Assembly (NCBI GenBank): GCA_963696075.1
Contig: CAVOJD010000029.1
Coordinates: forward strand, 124,001-188,000
Reading direction: 5' to 3'
Origin: CAJQQK01 sp963696075
GTDB lineage: Bacteria; Pseudomonadota; Alphaproteobacteria; Rhizobiales; Hyphomicrobiaceae
Length of the DNA: 64,000 nt
Of the stretch, positions 1 to 9,214 are shown one piece after another. Every line of letters begins with the position of its first letter. The stretch's first letter is position 1. Under the pieces are notes generated by a model, which was not told the DNA's origin, searched no databases, and worked only from the letters and a program-made list of their open reading frames with translations. The translations under genes and the position numbers were made by a program.

Positions 1-77
1 CAATCCCCGCGAGATGGCGCGCGTGACGGCGATGCTCGCCACCGGTACCACCACACCCAACGCACCCCTCACCCTCT

Positions 78-1203
78 ATGTCCCGGCCCCTAGTCGTTAT
101 CGCCCACGCCGAGCACCTGACGCTGCTGCCGGCCAAGGCCCGCCTGCGCATCGTCACCGGCGGCACCAGTTATCCGCTCATGGTGCTCGCAGCGAAGCCC
201 GGTCGGCAGGCCTGGTTCGCGCAGGTGAGCCCGAATGTGTTTGTGCGCGCCGACCGTGTCGAAAGCTTCGATGAGACCGTGTGGCAACTGCGCCGCCCGG
301 TTTCGCCCCGCCGCATCCTCTCCCTCGATCCCGGCGGGCCCGACGCGTTGCCGCCCCGCCCGCCCCGGCGCAAGGCCGGCGGGGAGCCCATCATCGAACC
401 CGTCAACCCGCAGCACCTCGCAGACGCCATCAGCGCGCTCGCCGGCCAGGTCATCATCATCACCGGCCGCCTCGAAGGGGACGCCAAACTGGTCTACCGG
501 ACAGCGACCGGCGCCGAACGTGAACTGGAATTGGCGCCGCTGCGCGCGGCCGCTGAGCGCGCCGATGCCGACCTCATCATGCTGACAGCGGCAGCCCCCC
601 GCCAGCCCGGTGCGCGCAACTGGCTGTGGTTGCGCGTTGACGTCGACAACCTCTTCGAAGCCCTCGAGCGCCCGACGCTTGGCCGCTTCCTGAATGCCCT
701 TGCTGGCGATCAGGGCCGCCTTTTCGTCACCGTCTCCCGCGCGACCGGCCGCCGCCTCGCGCTCTCCATCGTCCCCCTGGCCGGCCAGGCGCACGGGCGC
801 CGAGCCGGGCACCATCGCCGACCTCCTGGCCGAAATCGCCTCGGAAGTCGCCGGCACCGTCCTGCCGCACGCCGTCGAGGTCGACCTGGTCGCCCGCCAG
901 CGCTCCGAAGAACTGGCCCACCGCGTCGTGCCGGGTATCCCATCGACCATCCAACACATCTACCTCGGCGCCCTGCTTCTGGGCCTCCTGGCGTTTCCCG
1001 TGACGCGCAACTGGTGGCGACGGATCTGGCCGGATGAGCAGCAGGGCGACTATGCCGGCCCGGCCGGCTTCTGGTCCGCCTCCGCGATCCGCTGGACGCT
1101 TTTCACCCTTCTCTTCCTGCCCTTGGCAGGCCCGCCGGCAGTTCTCTGGGCGCTCCTCTCGGGGGCATGGCGAGCACCCGCTGGCCGGTCGCCCCGCGCA
1201 TGA
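78..1203 (+). CDS. Hypothetical membrane protein, frameshifted
   Basis: I do not recognise this family. Coding-like sequence begins at the ATG at 78 and runs to about 790. It then continues one frame later to the stop at 1201-1203, so one extra base near 785-795 probably splits a single gene. The C-terminal part has two hydrophobic stretches, around 960-1010 (core LGALLLGLLAFPV) and 1090-1160, which suggest a membrane-anchored protein with its long N-terminal part outside the membrane. A different frame is open from base 2 to 274 and also looks protein-like (MLATGTTTPNAPLTLYVP). The gene may therefore start left of the window, with a second frame break near 75. Function unknown. Confidence 0.5.
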
Positions 1204-1278
1204 GGCTGACGCACCCGGCCGGACGCGCTAAGCTCACCGGCAACTGGAAACGCTCTGGAAAAAAGAAAACCCGCCAAG

Positions 1279-2226
1279 ATGACGACACTTCTCCTGACGC
1301 ATCCCTGCTTCGTCGATCACGACACCGGCGAAGGCCATCCCGAACGCCCGGATCGTATGCGCATTCTCGACAAGGTCTTCGCCGATCCCCGGTTCGATGG
1401 CCTTGAGCGCGCCGAAGCGCCGCTGCGCGAGGATTGCGAAGAGGCAATCATGCGCGTCCACCCCGAGACCTATCTGGCGCGCTTGAAGCGCCTGCGCCCC
1501 GAGGCGGGCCAGCCGGCGGTGCGTCTCGACCCCGACACGGTGCTCTCGTCGGGGAGTTGGCAGGCAGCCCTGCGCGCTGTCGGCGCGGGCCTCGAGGCCG
1601 TCGACCGGGTCTTCGAGGACGACCGCACGATCACCAACGCCTTCTGCCAGGTCCGCCCCTGCGGCCACCACGCGGAAAAAGAGCGCGCAATGGGCTTCTG
1701 CCTGTTCTCCAACGTCGCGATTGCGGCGAAATATGCGCGCGCGCGCCATGGCGCCGAGCGCATCGCCGTCGTCGATTTCGACGTCCATCACGGCAACGGC
1801 ACCCAGGACGTCTTCTGGGCGGAGAAAGACTTGTTCCTCGCCTCAACCCACCAGATGCCGCTCTATCCCGGCACCGGTGCGCCGGATGAGGAAGGCGAGA
1901 CCGGCAATATCTGCAACGCGCCGCTGCGCCCGAATGACGGCGGCAGCCAGTTCCGCGAGGCGTTCAATTCCCGCGTATTGCCGGCACTTACCGACTTCGG
2001 TCCGGATCTGATCCTCATTTCAGCCGGATTCGACGCCCACGAAGCAGACCCGTTGGCGAATCTGCGCCTGGTGGAGGATGATTTTGTGTGGGCGACCGAC
2101 AAGTTGATGACTATCGCCGAGCATCATTGCCGGGGCCGCGTTGTCTCGATGCTGGAAGGCGGTTACGATCTCGCAGCCCTCGGCCGCTCGGCCGCAGCTC
2201 ACGTTGACATGCTGATGGGCGCATGA
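1279..2226 (+). CDS. Histone deacetylase family protein (class II HDAC-like amidohydrolase)
   Basis: A 315-residue zinc-dependent deacetylase of the arginase/deacetylase fold, related to acetoin-utilisation AcuC, acetylpolyamine amidohydrolases and class II HDACs. The visible signature blocks appear in order: GHHAEKERAMGF with the active-site histidine pair, VDFDVHHGNGTQD with zinc-binding Asp/His, STHQMPLYPGTG, SAGFDAHEADPL with a zinc-binding Asp, and MLEGGYDL near the C-terminus with the transition-state Gly/Tyr. All key residues are present, so it should be catalytic. The physiological substrate (an acetylated polyamine, lysine or small molecule) cannot be told from sequence. Its stop lies 65 bases before the preferred xseB start. 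The position ahead of xseB is common in alphaproteobacteria and suggests co-transcription. Confidence 0.9.
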   Translation: MTTLLLTHPCFVDHDTGEGHPERPDRMRILDKVFADPRFDGLERAEAPLREDCEEAIMRVHPETYLARLKRLRPEAGQPAVRLDPDTVLSSGSWQAALRAVGAGLEAVDRVFEDDRTITNAFCQVRPCGHHAEKERAMGFCLFSNVAIAAKYARARHGAERIAVVDFDVHHGNGTQDVFWAEKDLFLASTHQMPLYPGTGAPDEEGETGNICNAPLRPNDGGSQFREAFNSRVLPALTDFGPDLILISAGFDAHEADPLANLRLVEDDFVWATDKLMTIAEHHCRGRVVSMLEGGYDLAALGRSAAAHVDMLMGA

Positions 2227-2291
2227 GGCACGGCTTTGCAGCGAATGGCGAGCCGGGGCGCGAAACGGGGATTGCAGCAATCGGAGAGGAT

Positions 2292-2546
2292 ATGGCCGAG
2301 ACGCGACATGGCGACATCAAGGAAATGAGTTTCGAACGTGCACTGAAGGAATTGGAAGCCATCGTCGGCCGCCTTGATCGCGGCGATGTGGAGCTGGCCG
2401 AAAGCATCACGATTTACGAGCGGGGCGAGGCCCTGCGCAATCACTGCGACCACCTTCTCCGCCAGGCCGAAGCCAAGGTCGAAAAGCTCACGATCGGCGC
2501 CGATGGCGAACCGAAAGGTGCCGAACCCCTAGATCCGCCGCAATAG
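2292..2546 (+). CDS. xseB: Exodeoxyribonuclease VII small subunit
   Basis: XseB is the small helical subunit of exonuclease VII, which degrades single-stranded DNA together with XseA. XseA is not in this window. The 84-residue product has the family core MSFERALKELEAIVGRL, then DVELAESITIYERGEALR and a C-terminal helix. I chose the ATG at 2292 because GGAGAGGA stands just upstream and the product then has the usual length of about 80 residues. An upstream ATG at 2223 overlaps the preceding stop as ATGA but adds 23 residues unlike the family. The gene lies between the deacetylase and dxs, as is usual in this class. Confidence 0.93.
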   Translation: MAETRHGDIKEMSFERALKELEAIVGRLDRGDVELAESITIYERGEALRNHCDHLLRQAEAKVEKLTIGADGEPKGAEPLDPPQ

Positions 2547-2594
2547 TCGGCGAATCTCCACGATCCAAAGCCACCACATTGATGGAGACGACTT

Positions 2595-2861
2595 ATGCAC
2601 CGCAAATTGTGGATGCCGGTTTTGATTGCCTCCGCTCTCTTCCTGCCTCTCGCGCCCGCGCTCGCAGATCGCGCCCCGACGGCGGAAGAACGCGCGGCGA
2701 TAGAAGTTGCGCTCAAGGCTGAGAATTTCTCGAGCTGGGGAGAGATCGAGTTCGATGACGGCAAGTGGGAAGTCGACGACGCCGTCGCCGCTGATGGCAA
2801 AAAATATGATCTCGATCTCGACGAGAGCTACAAGATCATCAAGCGCGAACGCGACGACTGA
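2595..2861 (+). CDS. Small secreted PepSY-like protein
   Basis: An 88-residue exported protein. Residues 1-24 form a signal peptide with a hydrophobic core (PVLIASALFLPLAPALA) and a likely cleavage after ALA. The rest resembles a single PepSY domain. It has a helix (PTAEERAAIEVALKAENF), a strand with paired acidic and aromatic residues (EIEFDDGKWEVDDA), and a closing DLDLDESYKIIKRERDD. PepSY domains are thought to modulate periplasmic peptidases or bind ligands, but no partner is evident here. It occupies the position where ispA is often found between xseB and dxs in related genomes. Confidence 0.7.
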   Translation: MHRKLWMPVLIASALFLPLAPALADRAPTAEERAAIEVALKAENFSSWGEIEFDDGKWEVDDAVAADGKKYDLDLDESYKIIKRERDD

Positions 2862-3125
2862 TCCAGATCCGGTGAGCACTGAGCCGCGGCGTCCGGCGAT
2901 TTCTGGCCCTTGCGCCGCGCTCTTGCCGGTGCGCATCAAGGGTGACGATTGGTCATCGCCGCAACGCTTCACATGCCCGCCCGTGATGCTAACTTAAGGG
3001 GCTGTAATGGCGCGGAAAGTCGCGATGCTCCGCCAGTAGTCTAGTTTCGCTCCGTCACCACACGGCCCATGCGTCGCGATTGGCGCCGCTTTGTTGGCTC
3101 AAAGTTCGAAAGTGCCGCAGAAATA

Positions 3126-5039
3126 ATGAGTAAGACCCCGCTCCTCGACACCATCAGCCTCCCCGAAGACCTGCGCAAGATGCCCCAGTCCGACCTGCGC
3201 CAGGTCGCCGACGAACTGCGCCAGGAAACCATCGAGGCCGTCTCCGAAACCGGCGGCCACCTGGGCGCCGGCCTCGGTGTCGTGGAGCTGACGACGGCGC
3301 TGCATTGGGTCTTCAACACTCCGGACGACCGCCTGATCTGGGACGTCGGCCACCAGTGTTATCCCCACAAGATCCTGACCGGCCGGCGCGATCGCATCCG
3401 CACCTTGCGCCAGGGCAATGGCTTGTCCGGCTTCACCAAGCGCGCCGAGAGCGAATACGACCCCTTCGGCGCCGCCCACTCCTCGACCTCGATCTCCGCT
3501 GGTCTTGGCATGGCGGTGGCCCGCGACCTCTCCGGCAAAGATAACAACGTCATCGCCGTGATCGGCGATGGTGCGATGAGCGCCGGCATGGCCTATGAGG
3601 CGATCAACAACGCCGGCGCCCGCAACGAACGCCTGATCGTCATCCTCAACGACAACGACATGTCGATCGCGCCGCCAACCGGCGCCCTGTCGCACTATCT
3701 CGCCCGCACGACCTCGAGCGGCACCTACCTCTATGTCCGCGATATTGCCAAGCAACTGGCCAAGCGCCTGCCCAAGTCCTGGGAGCGCCGTGCCGCCCGC
3801 GTCGAGGAATATACCCGCCACCTCTGGCAGGGTGGCGCCTGGTTCGAGGAGCTGGGCTTCTACTATGTCGGCCCGATTGACGGCCACGATCTGGACCAGC
3901 TCGTCCCCGTCCTCAAGAATGTCCGCGATGCCCAGCAAGGCCCGATCCTTGTCCACGTCGTGACAACCAAGGGCAAAGGCTATCCGCCGGCGGAAAATTC
4001 CGCTGACAAGTATCACGGCGTCTCCAAGTTCGACGTCATCACCGGAACCCAGGTCAAGCCGAAGCCCAACGCGCCGAGCTACACCAAGGTCTTCGCAGAA
4101 AGCCTCATCCAGGAAGCCCGCGATGACGACAAGATCGTCGCCGTCACCGCCGCGATGCCGGACGGCACGGGGCTCGATCTTTTCGGCAAGGAATTCCCCG
4201 ACCGCACTTTTGACGTCGGTATCGCCGAGCAGCATGGCGTCACCTTTGCAGCCGGCCTCGCGACCGAGGGCTACAAGCCGTTCGCGGCGATCTATTCGAC
4301 CTTCCTGCAGCGCGCCTACGATCAGGTCGTCCACGATGTCGCGATTCAGAAACTGCCCGTGCGCTTTGCCATCGACCGCGCCGGCCTTGTCGGCGCTGAC
4401 GGGCCGACGCATGCCGGCTCCTTCGATGTGACATATTTGTCATGCCTGCCGAACTTCGTCGTCATGGCCGCCGCCGACGAGGCCGACCTGCGCCACATGG
4501 TGGCGACCGCCGCGGCCATCGACGACCGTCCTTCCGCCTTCCGCTATGCCCGCGGCGAAGGCATCGGCATTGAGATGCCCGACCGCGGACAACCCCTCGA
4601 GATCGGCAAGGGCCGGATCATGCGCGAAGGCGCTTCGATTGCGATCCTGTCGCTCGGCACGCGCCTGCAGGAATCGCTGCTGGCAGCCGATATGCTGGGC
4701 TCCATGGGCCTGTCGACAACGGTCGCTGACGCCCGTTTCGCCAAGCCGATCGACCAAGCGCTGGTCCGGGACCTGGCGCGCAACCATGAAGTCCTGATCA
4801 CGATCGAGGAAGGCGCGATCGGTGGTTTCGCCTCTCACGTCCTCGCTTTCCTGGCCGATGATGGCTTGCTCGACACCGGCCTTAAAGTCCGAACGATGGT
4901 CCTCCCCGACATCTTCATTGATCAGGACAAGCCCGAAAAAATGTATGAGGCGGCGGGACTGGATCGTAACGCCATTGTTGCAAAAGCGCTGTCCGCCCTT
5001 GGAAAAGAGGCGCTAAGCGATGGCGTAAGCCGCGCCTGA
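3126..5039 (+). CDS. dxs: 1-deoxy-D-xylulose-5-phosphate synthase
   Basis: DXS condenses pyruvate and glyceraldehyde 3-phosphate to DXP, the first step of the MEP isoprenoid pathway and a precursor for thiamine and pyridoxal phosphate. From the ATG at 3126 the protein is 637 residues, close to the family norm. The upstream ATG at 3069 adds residues unlike the family. Visible hallmarks are GGHLGAGLG near residue 43, the thiamine-diphosphate motif IGDGAMSAGMAYEAINNA at about 146-163, and the second-domain catalytic GIAEQHGVTFAAGLA. The C-terminal transketolase-like domain is intact. tlyA follows 86 bases downstream, a typical alphaproteobacterial arrangement. Confidence 0.97.
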   Translation: MSKTPLLDTISLPEDLRKMPQSDLRQVADELRQETIEAVSETGGHLGAGLGVVELTTALHWVFNTPDDRLIWDVGHQCYPHKILTGRRDRIRTLRQGNGLSGFTKRAESEYDPFGAAHSSTSISAGLGMAVARDLSGKDNNVIAVIGDGAMSAGMAYEAINNAGARNERLIVILNDNDMSIAPPTGALSHYLARTTSSGTYLYVRDIAKQLAKRLPKSWERRAARVEEYTRHLWQGGAWFEELGFYYVGPIDGHDLDQLVPVLKNVRDAQQGPILVHVVTTKGKGYPPAENSADKYHGVSKFDVITGTQVKPKPNAPSYTKVFAESLIQEARDDDKIVAVTAAMPDGTGLDLFGKEFPDRTFDVGIAEQHGVTFAAGLATEGYKPFAAIYSTFLQRAYDQVVHDVAIQKLPVRFAIDRAGLVGADGPTHAGSFDVTYLSCLPNFVVMAAADEADLRHMVATAAAIDDRPSAFRYARGEGIGIEMPDRGQPLEIGKGRIMREGASIAILSLGTRLQESLLAADMLGSMGLSTTVADARFAKPIDQALVRDLARNHEVLITIEEGAIGGFASHVLAFLADDGLLDTGLKVRTMVLPDIFIDQDKPEKMYEAAGLDRNAIVAKALSALGKEALSDGVSRA

Positions 5040-5125
5040 GCGTTAACACAAGCCACCAAGACCTTGATCGGGGCCGGGCATGGCGGGGAGCCGGCCACGA
5101 CCGCATTCCGACGTGGCCAACACAA

Positions 5126-5866
5126 ATGGTTCCAGAAAGACTGGACAGCGCTCTTGTCGTACGTGGACTGGTCCGCAGCCGGTCCCATGGTCGCGACCTT
5201 ATTCGGCGTGGCTTCGTCGTTGTCGATGGAACGGTCGAGCGCCGCGCCAGCCGTCCGGTCAATGGCACGCACCAGGTCGCCCTCACCGACGATGCCCCGA
5301 ACTACGTATCGCGCGGCGCCGAGAAACTGATCGCCGCCTTGGATCATTTCGCCTTGTCGTGTGATGGCGTGAGCGTCCTCGACATCGGCGCCTCCACCGG
5401 CGGCTTCACCGAAGTCCTCCTCCAAAGGGGCGCTCGCGAGGTGTTCGCCATTGACGTTGGCCGCGGCCAGCTTCACGCCCGCCTCCAGAACGATCCCCGC
5501 GTCCATAACCTGGAAGGCGTCGATGCCCGCCGCCTTGGCGACGACCACATCGACCAAGCCGTCGATGCCTTGGTCTGTGACTTGAGCTTCATTTCCGTGC
5601 GCAAGGCCCTGCCGGACCCTTTGATGCGCGTGCGCCGGGGCGGGTGGGCCATCGTCCTCGCCAAGCCCCAATTCGAGGCAGGCCCCGGCGTCGTTGATGA
5701 CAGTGGCGTTGTGCGCGATGCTGACCTGCGCTTGCGCCTTGCAGGCGAGGTGGCGGATTGGATCGAAACCCAGGCCGGCTGGCGCGTCATCGGAACCACA
5801 CCGTCCCCGATTGCCGGTGGCTCGGGCAATGAGGAATACCTGATCGGTGCCCAACGTGACCGATGA
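5126..5866 (+). CDS. tlyA: TlyA family rRNA 2'-O-methyltransferase / haemolysin-like protein
   Basis: A 246-residue protein with an N-terminal S4 RNA-binding domain (RLDSALVVRGLVRSRSHGRD with GFVVVDG, residues 5-40). An FtsJ-like SAM methyltransferase domain starts at about residue 80, with the SAM motif VLDIGASTGGFTEVLLQRGA. Further blocks are AIDVGRGQL, CDLSFISVRKAL and LAKPQFEAG, which carries the catalytic-lysine region. Family members methylate ribose in 16S or 23S rRNA. Its end overlaps the start of the next RNA methyltransferase by 20 bases, which implies translational coupling of two rRNA modification genes. Confidence 0.93.
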   Translation: MVPERLDSALVVRGLVRSRSHGRDLIRRGFVVVDGTVERRASRPVNGTHQVALTDDAPNYVSRGAEKLIAALDHFALSCDGVSVLDIGASTGGFTEVLLQRGAREVFAIDVGRGQLHARLQNDPRVHNLEGVDARRLGDDHIDQAVDALVCDLSFISVRKALPDPLMRVRRGGWAIVLAKPQFEAGPGVVDDSGVVRDADLRLRLAGEVADWIETQAGWRVIGTTPSPIAGGSGNEEYLIGAQRDR

Positions 5867-7106
5867 ACATTTCGAGGCACTCCCCATCACGCGCCTTGGC
5901 GCGCGCGGTGACGGCATCGCCGAGACGCAAGCGGGCCGCATATTCGTCCCCTTTGCGCTTCCCGGCGAAACCTGGCGCCAGACACCGGACGGCGGCTTCG
6001 AGCGCATCGGCCCGCCGGCCCCGACCCGTCGCGAGCCGCCTTGTGCGCACTTCGGTTTATGCGGCGGCTGTCTCGCCCAGCACATGGACGAGGCGACCTA
6101 CAGCGCCTGGAAACGCCAGATCGCTATCGACGCCTTCGCCCATCAGGGCATCGAAATCGAGCCCGGATCGCTCTGGCAGGCCCCGACGGCCTCGCGCCGC
6201 CGCGTCACCCTGACAGCCCATCGCGGCGCCGATGGCGTCCTGCGCCTCGGTTACCGTCAGGCAGCGTCGCACGATTTCTGCGCGATCGAGAGCTGCCTCA
6301 TCGCCGATCCCCGCATCACGGCCCGCCTCGATGCCCTGGCCGGTCTCGCCGACATCGCAGCCAAGGCCATGAGAAAGCCGGACGATCTGCGCGTTGCCGT
6401 CGTGGCAGCCAACAACGGTCTCGCCGTCGCGATCGACGCGGACGGGCGCGGCCTTGGCCCCAACCGGCGCAAGATGCTTGCTGAACACGCCGAAAACGCC
6501 GGCATCATCCGCCTCACCGTCGGCCAGGACGAGATCATCCAGAGCGACCGGCCCATAATCGAAGTCGGCGCCATCGCCGTTCCCGTGCCCGAAGGCGCCT
6601 TCCTCCAGGCCGTACCGGCCGCCGAGGCACACATGGCAGCCCTTGTCGTCGATGGCGTCGGCCGCGCGAAGTCTGTCGCCGACCTCTTCGCGGGTCTCGG
6701 CACCCTCACCCTGCCCCTGGCCGCCCGGTCGCGTGTCGCAGCCTATGATAGTGACGCCGATGCCCTGGCCGCCCTCGAGCACGCCGTCCGCCACGCGAGC
6801 GGCCTGAAGCCCGTCGACGTGCGCCGCCGCGACCTCTTCCGCGAACCCCTTTCGCGCGGCGAACTCAACGCCTTCGACGCCGTTGTCTTCGATCCCCCCC
6901 GGGCCGGCGCATCAGCCCAGGCAGACGCGCTCGCCCGCTCCAAGGTGCCCGTCGTCGCGGCTGTCTCCTGCAACCCAGCCACCCTCGCCCGCGATGTCCG
7001 AACGCTGCTGGATGGCGGCTATCAACTGACCACCCTTGATCTGATCGACCAGTTCCTCTTCTCGCCTCACCTCGAAGCCGTCGCAGTCCTGAACCGGCGC
7101 AAATGA
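5847..7106 (+). CDS. Class I SAM-dependent RNA 5-methyluridine methyltransferase (RlmD/TrmA-like)
   Basis: A 419-residue member of the RumA/TrmA superfamily that methylates C5 of uridine in rRNA or tRNA. A TRAM-like N-terminus (ITRLGARGDGIAE) is followed by the iron-sulfur cluster cysteines CAHFGLCGGC near residues 68-77 and a further Cys downstream (HDFCAIESC). The SAM motif is SVADLFAGLGTLTLPLA. The catalytic region is VVFDPPRAGA then VAAVSCNPATLARD, with the nucleophilic Cys. The cluster cysteines favour RlmD-type 23S U1939 specificity over TrmA, but paralogues differ and the exact site is inferred. It overlaps tlyA by 20 bases. Confidence 0.9.
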   Translation: MPNVTDEHFEALPITRLGARGDGIAETQAGRIFVPFALPGETWRQTPDGGFERIGPPAPTRREPPCAHFGLCGGCLAQHMDEATYSAWKRQIAIDAFAHQGIEIEPGSLWQAPTASRRRVTLTAHRGADGVLRLGYRQAASHDFCAIESCLIADPRITARLDALAGLADIAAKAMRKPDDLRVAVVAANNGLAVAIDADGRGLGPNRRKMLAEHAENAGIIRLTVGQDEIIQSDRPIIEVGAIAVPVPEGAFLQAVPAAEAHMAALVVDGVGRAKSVADLFAGLGTLTLPLAARSRVAAYDSDADALAALEHAVRHASGLKPVDVRRRDLFREPLSRGELNAFDAVVFDPPRAGASAQADALARSKVPVVAAVSCNPATLARDVRTLLDGGYQLTTLDLIDQFLFSPHLEAVAVLNRRK

Positions 7107-7232
7107 CATCGGTCGCACGGCCGGGACCGATTGCCCCGGCCCCTTGAAACGATGCCCGCCAAGCCCCCATCATGATGTCAGCGGTCGGGACCCGAAGGCG
7201 TGCGGCGAACCGGCGATCATGAGGTCTGAGCG

Positions 7233-8303
7233 ATGGCATCTTCCCTTGATATGGCGTTTCGCCTGGCCGCCAACACGGCCCGCGTCGGCTGGTTTTATGG
7301 CGTGAACCGCCTGATGGAGCGCTCCTTCCAGCCAAGTGATGGCCGCGGCGGGGCGCCCGTCGAGATCACCCGCCCGGTCCCGACGCGCAAGGAACTCTTT
7401 GCAGATTTGAGAAATCTCGTCATCGCGGACGCCGATGACGCGCGCCGCGGCATCCACCGGGCCCTTGAACTGCCCGCCGGGAGATTGCCCGCCCACCTCG
7501 CCCGCTTGCGTGCGATGCTGCGTGACGTGCCAATGAGCGCCGAACGCCGCCGCCAGGGCGTCCACGACACCGTCCGCGACTACACCGGCGCGCGCGACCT
7601 GCCCGACTACTATGCCCAGGATTTCCATTTCCAGACCGGCGGACATCTCGCACCCGAGGCAGCCCGCCTTTACGATGTCCAGGTCGAGACGCTCTTTTAC
7701 GGCAGCGCCGACGTGATGCGCCGCCGCGCGTTGCGCCCCATCCATGCGGCACTGGCCGGCCGCGACCAGCGCACCGTCACCCTCCTCGACATCGCCTGCG
7801 GCACCGGCCGCTTCCTGCGCGACATCCGCCTCACCTATCCCCGGCTCGATCTCACCGGCCTCGACCTCTCCTCCGCTTATCTCGCCGAAGCCCGAAGCCA
7901 TCTGTCAGACCTGCGCCCCGCCGACTTGATCGAGGCTAACGCCGAGGCGATCCCGCGTGCCGCGGAAAGCTGCGATATCGCAACATCAATCTTCCTCTTC
8001 CACGAGCTGCCGCCGGACGTGCGCACGACCGTTGCCAAAGAGATTGCCCGCGTCTTGAAGCCCGGCGGTTTGTTCGTCCTCGTCGACAGCCTGCAATTCG
8101 CCGACAAGCCCGATTGGGATGGCCTTCTCGAAGGCTTCCCGCAGCGCTTTCACGAGCCGTATTATCGCCACTACCTGACCGATGATCTCGCCGCCCGCTT
8201 CCAGGCAGCCGGCCTCGACCCGGTCGCAACCGACCTGGCGTTCCTCTCGAAAGTCATGACGTTCCGCAAGCCCGGCACTGACGCCACGCCCGGTGCAGCT
8301 TGA
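7233..8303 (+). CDS. Class I SAM-dependent methyltransferase
   Basis: A 356-residue protein whose C-terminal half is a Rossmann methyltransferase. It shows motif I LLDIACGTGRFL near residue 185, an acidic ribose-binding loop (LTGLDLSSAYLAEAR), and a post-motif block VLKPGGLFVLVDSLQF. The N-terminal ~150 residues are helical and contain DLPDYYAQDFHFQTGGHL, typical of a group of proteobacterial methyltransferases annotated without substrate. It lies 126 bases downstream of the RNA methyltransferase on the same strand. The substrate cannot be inferred; small molecules such as ubiquinone- or fatty-acid-type acceptors are as likely as RNA. Confidence 0.85.
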   Translation: MASSLDMAFRLAANTARVGWFYGVNRLMERSFQPSDGRGGAPVEITRPVPTRKELFADLRNLVIADADDARRGIHRALELPAGRLPAHLARLRAMLRDVPMSAERRRQGVHDTVRDYTGARDLPDYYAQDFHFQTGGHLAPEAARLYDVQVETLFYGSADVMRRRALRPIHAALAGRDQRTVTLLDIACGTGRFLRDIRLTYPRLDLTGLDLSSAYLAEARSHLSDLRPADLIEANAEAIPRAAESCDIATSIFLFHELPPDVRTTVAKEIARVLKPGGLFVLVDSLQFADKPDWDGLLEGFPQRFHEPYYRHYLTDDLAARFQAAGLDPVATDLAFLSKVMTFRKPGTDATPGAA

Positions 8304-8372
8304 GGCGGCCCGGACGCCCGGACTTACGCGTCGAGCAACAGTCCAGCGCTGCGCGCGACCTCGAGGTCGTCG

Positions 8373-9110
8373 TCAGTAGCGCGGGCAGTTGAGCAGGTCC
8401 GCAAGCCCCGCAAAGCTGTCAGTGACGATATCCCAGGCCTGCGTCGCGGTCTGATCCCGCCGTTGGTTCGGGCCATATTCCGTTGGCCGCGCAACAAACG
8501 CGGTCTGATAGCCAACCGCGGCAGCCGCCCTCAGATCGTCGTTGTGTGCCGCAACCAGCATGCACTCGCGCTCATCCAGGTTGAGCGCCCTGGCCGAGCG
8601 GATATAGACGTCGCTTTTGGGCTTGTAGTCGCCTGCGATTTCCGCGCCGAGGATCGTGTCCCAGGGCAGGCCGGCATGTTTGCCGAGGCGAACCATCATC
8701 CCGATATTGCCGTTGGACAGCGTCCCGATGATGTAGCGGCGCTTGAGCCGGTAAAGGCCGTCGACCACATCCGGCCACGGCTTGAGGCGGTGCCAGATGG
8801 TGACGAGCTGCTCGACCTCCTGCTCGCGGATCTGCGGCAGGTCGTACTTGCGAAGCAGCACCTGAAGGCTTTCGCGATGCAGCGTGTCGAGCACGGTGAA
8901 GGGGCGCTGGCCGGAGCGAACATCCTCCATCGATGGCTGATAGAGCCCGCGCCAGTCGTCGGCGAATTGCGCCCAGTCCGCCTCGAGGCCACGCGCATTG
9001 CCGAATGATTGCAGTTCGCCAATGGCGCTCGAGCGCCAATCGACCACCGTCCCGAAGACATCGAATAACAGCGCCTTCGGTTCCCCTTCTTGCGTTCGAA
9101 ACTGCGCCAT
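8373..9110 (-). CDS. Haloacid dehalogenase type II (HAD superfamily)
   Basis: A 245-residue HAD hydrolase of the L-2-haloacid dehalogenase type. The nucleophile motif is LLFDVFGTVVDWRSS near the N-terminus. Motif II is GTLSNGN and the motif III lysine lies in YKPKSDVY. The last motif is LVAAHNDDLRAAAAVGY. The start at 9110 is preferred because AGGGA precedes it; an upstream ATG at 9122 would add four residues. Family members cleave the carbon-halogen bond of 2-haloalkanoic acids, but many homologues act as phosphatases, so the substrate is uncertain. A second type II HAD of different sequence lies at 57.8 kb. Confidence 0.88.
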   Translation of the reverse strand: MAQFRTQEGEPKALLFDVFGTVVDWRSSAIGELQSFGNARGLEADWAQFADDWRGLYQPSMEDVRSGQRPFTVLDTLHRESLQVLLRKYDLPQIREQEVEQLVTIWHRLKPWPDVVDGLYRLKRRYIIGTLSNGNIGMMVRLGKHAGLPWDTILGAEIAGDYKPKSDVYIRSARALNLDERECMLVAAHNDDLRAAAAVGYQTAFVARPTEYGPNQRRDQTATQAWDIVTDSFAGLADLLNCPRY

Positions 9111-9214
9111 GCCGTCCCTCATACTCTTGAACTGACCACCACCGGCCAGTCTAGCCGATGAAAGCCATTCCTAACGGATGTCAGTGAGTTAGGCGAGAGA
9201 CTTAACGCAGGGCA

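Noticed and set aside
3099..4412. Long open frame (437 codons) on the minus strand inside dxs
   Set aside because: It is the antisense shadow of dxs in GC-rich DNA; the translation has no recognisable motifs and dxs is unambiguous.
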